Origin: JAXHMM01 sp964528445
GTDB taxonomy: Bacteria; Bacteroidota; Rhodothermia; Balneolales; Balneolaceae
Direction of reading: 5' to 3'
DNA length: 64,000 nt
Assembly: GCA_964528445.1 (NCBI GenBank)
Contig: CAZGSL010000006.1
Location: forward strand, 1 to 64,000
Part shown: piece by piece, positions 63,957 through 64,000 of the stretch
Position numbering within the stretch: position 1 is the stretch's first letter
Layout: each line of letters starts with the position of its first letter
Position numbers and translations under genes: made by a program
The notes under the pieces: model-generated
Database searches by the model: none
What the model was told of the DNA's origin: nothing
What the model saw: the letters and a program-made list of their open reading frames with translations, nothing else

Positions 63957-64000
63957 CGGCAATGTCGCTCAATATGTTGGGAGAATTTGCTTAAATTCAC

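Overview
The window is mostly ordinary core chromosome of a free-living, respiring, Gram-negative bacterium of the Bacteroidota/Balneolota/Rhodothermota group; a Balneolaceae-like organism is my best guess, not proven. Evidence for the group: a giant SprA-type outer-membrane protein of the type 9 secretion system, a type III glutamine synthetase, DUF4290 and DUF3467 proteins, an ATP synthase operon without beta and epsilon subunits, long AtpB, mostly weak Shine-Dalgarno sites, and a few TAnnTTTG-like promoter elements. GC content looks fairly high (about 58-60% by eye) and even along the window. I see no phage, IS element, CRISPR array or integrase.

Layout. 1-9.7 kb: a MmgE/PrpD protein (cut by the left edge), a cysteine-rich HTH regulator and a degenerate RIC-like protein in one leftward set; a KAS III-type ketosynthase; an orphan lipoprotein; a CsaA-like tRNA-binding protein; an unknown small protein; guaB; and two LptF/LptG-type permeases. 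10-19.4 kb: sprA, then converging lnt and rsmI. 19.5-27.4 kb: a VOC protein, grpE-dnaJ, an SDR, purE, purK, prfA, pckA. 27.5-34.5 kb: agmatine-to-putrescine genes (aguB-aguA), gatB, a thioredoxin-fold lipoprotein without its cysteines, tpiA, purD. 34.6-45.6 kb: all seven canonical menaquinone genes checked (menF-menD-menH-menB and menA-menC-menE), leftward in two blocks separated by a rightward type III glutamine synthetase. 45.8-55.3 kb: a GNAT, a DUF4290 protein, a cystathionine beta-synthase-type enzyme, then a long rightward run: DUF3467, M23 peptidase, bactofilin, atpZ/atpI-like genes, atpBEFHAG, tRNA-Ser(UGA) and a clear terminator. 55.3-64 kb: envelope genes: TolC, an MlaC-like protein, two glycosyltransferase-like proteins, an FkbM methyltransferase, a multi-pass membrane protein, a Wzi-like barrel and a DUF3047 protein.

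How it works together: menaquinone synthesis and the F1Fo ATPase serve respiration; Lnt, LptF/G, SprA, TolC, MlaC-like, Wzi-like and the glycosyltransferases build and traffic the outer membrane; guaB, purE, purK and purD are purine genes scattered in four places.

No clearly new system stands out. The observations I would follow first are the terminator-like hairpin just ahead of gatB, the degenerate RIC protein with its cysteine-rich regulator and an upstream palindrome, the menA gene with no ATG/GTG/TTG that covers its first conserved motif, the glutamine synthetase inside the men locus, and the strand-alternating, 3'-overlapping envelope genes at the right end.
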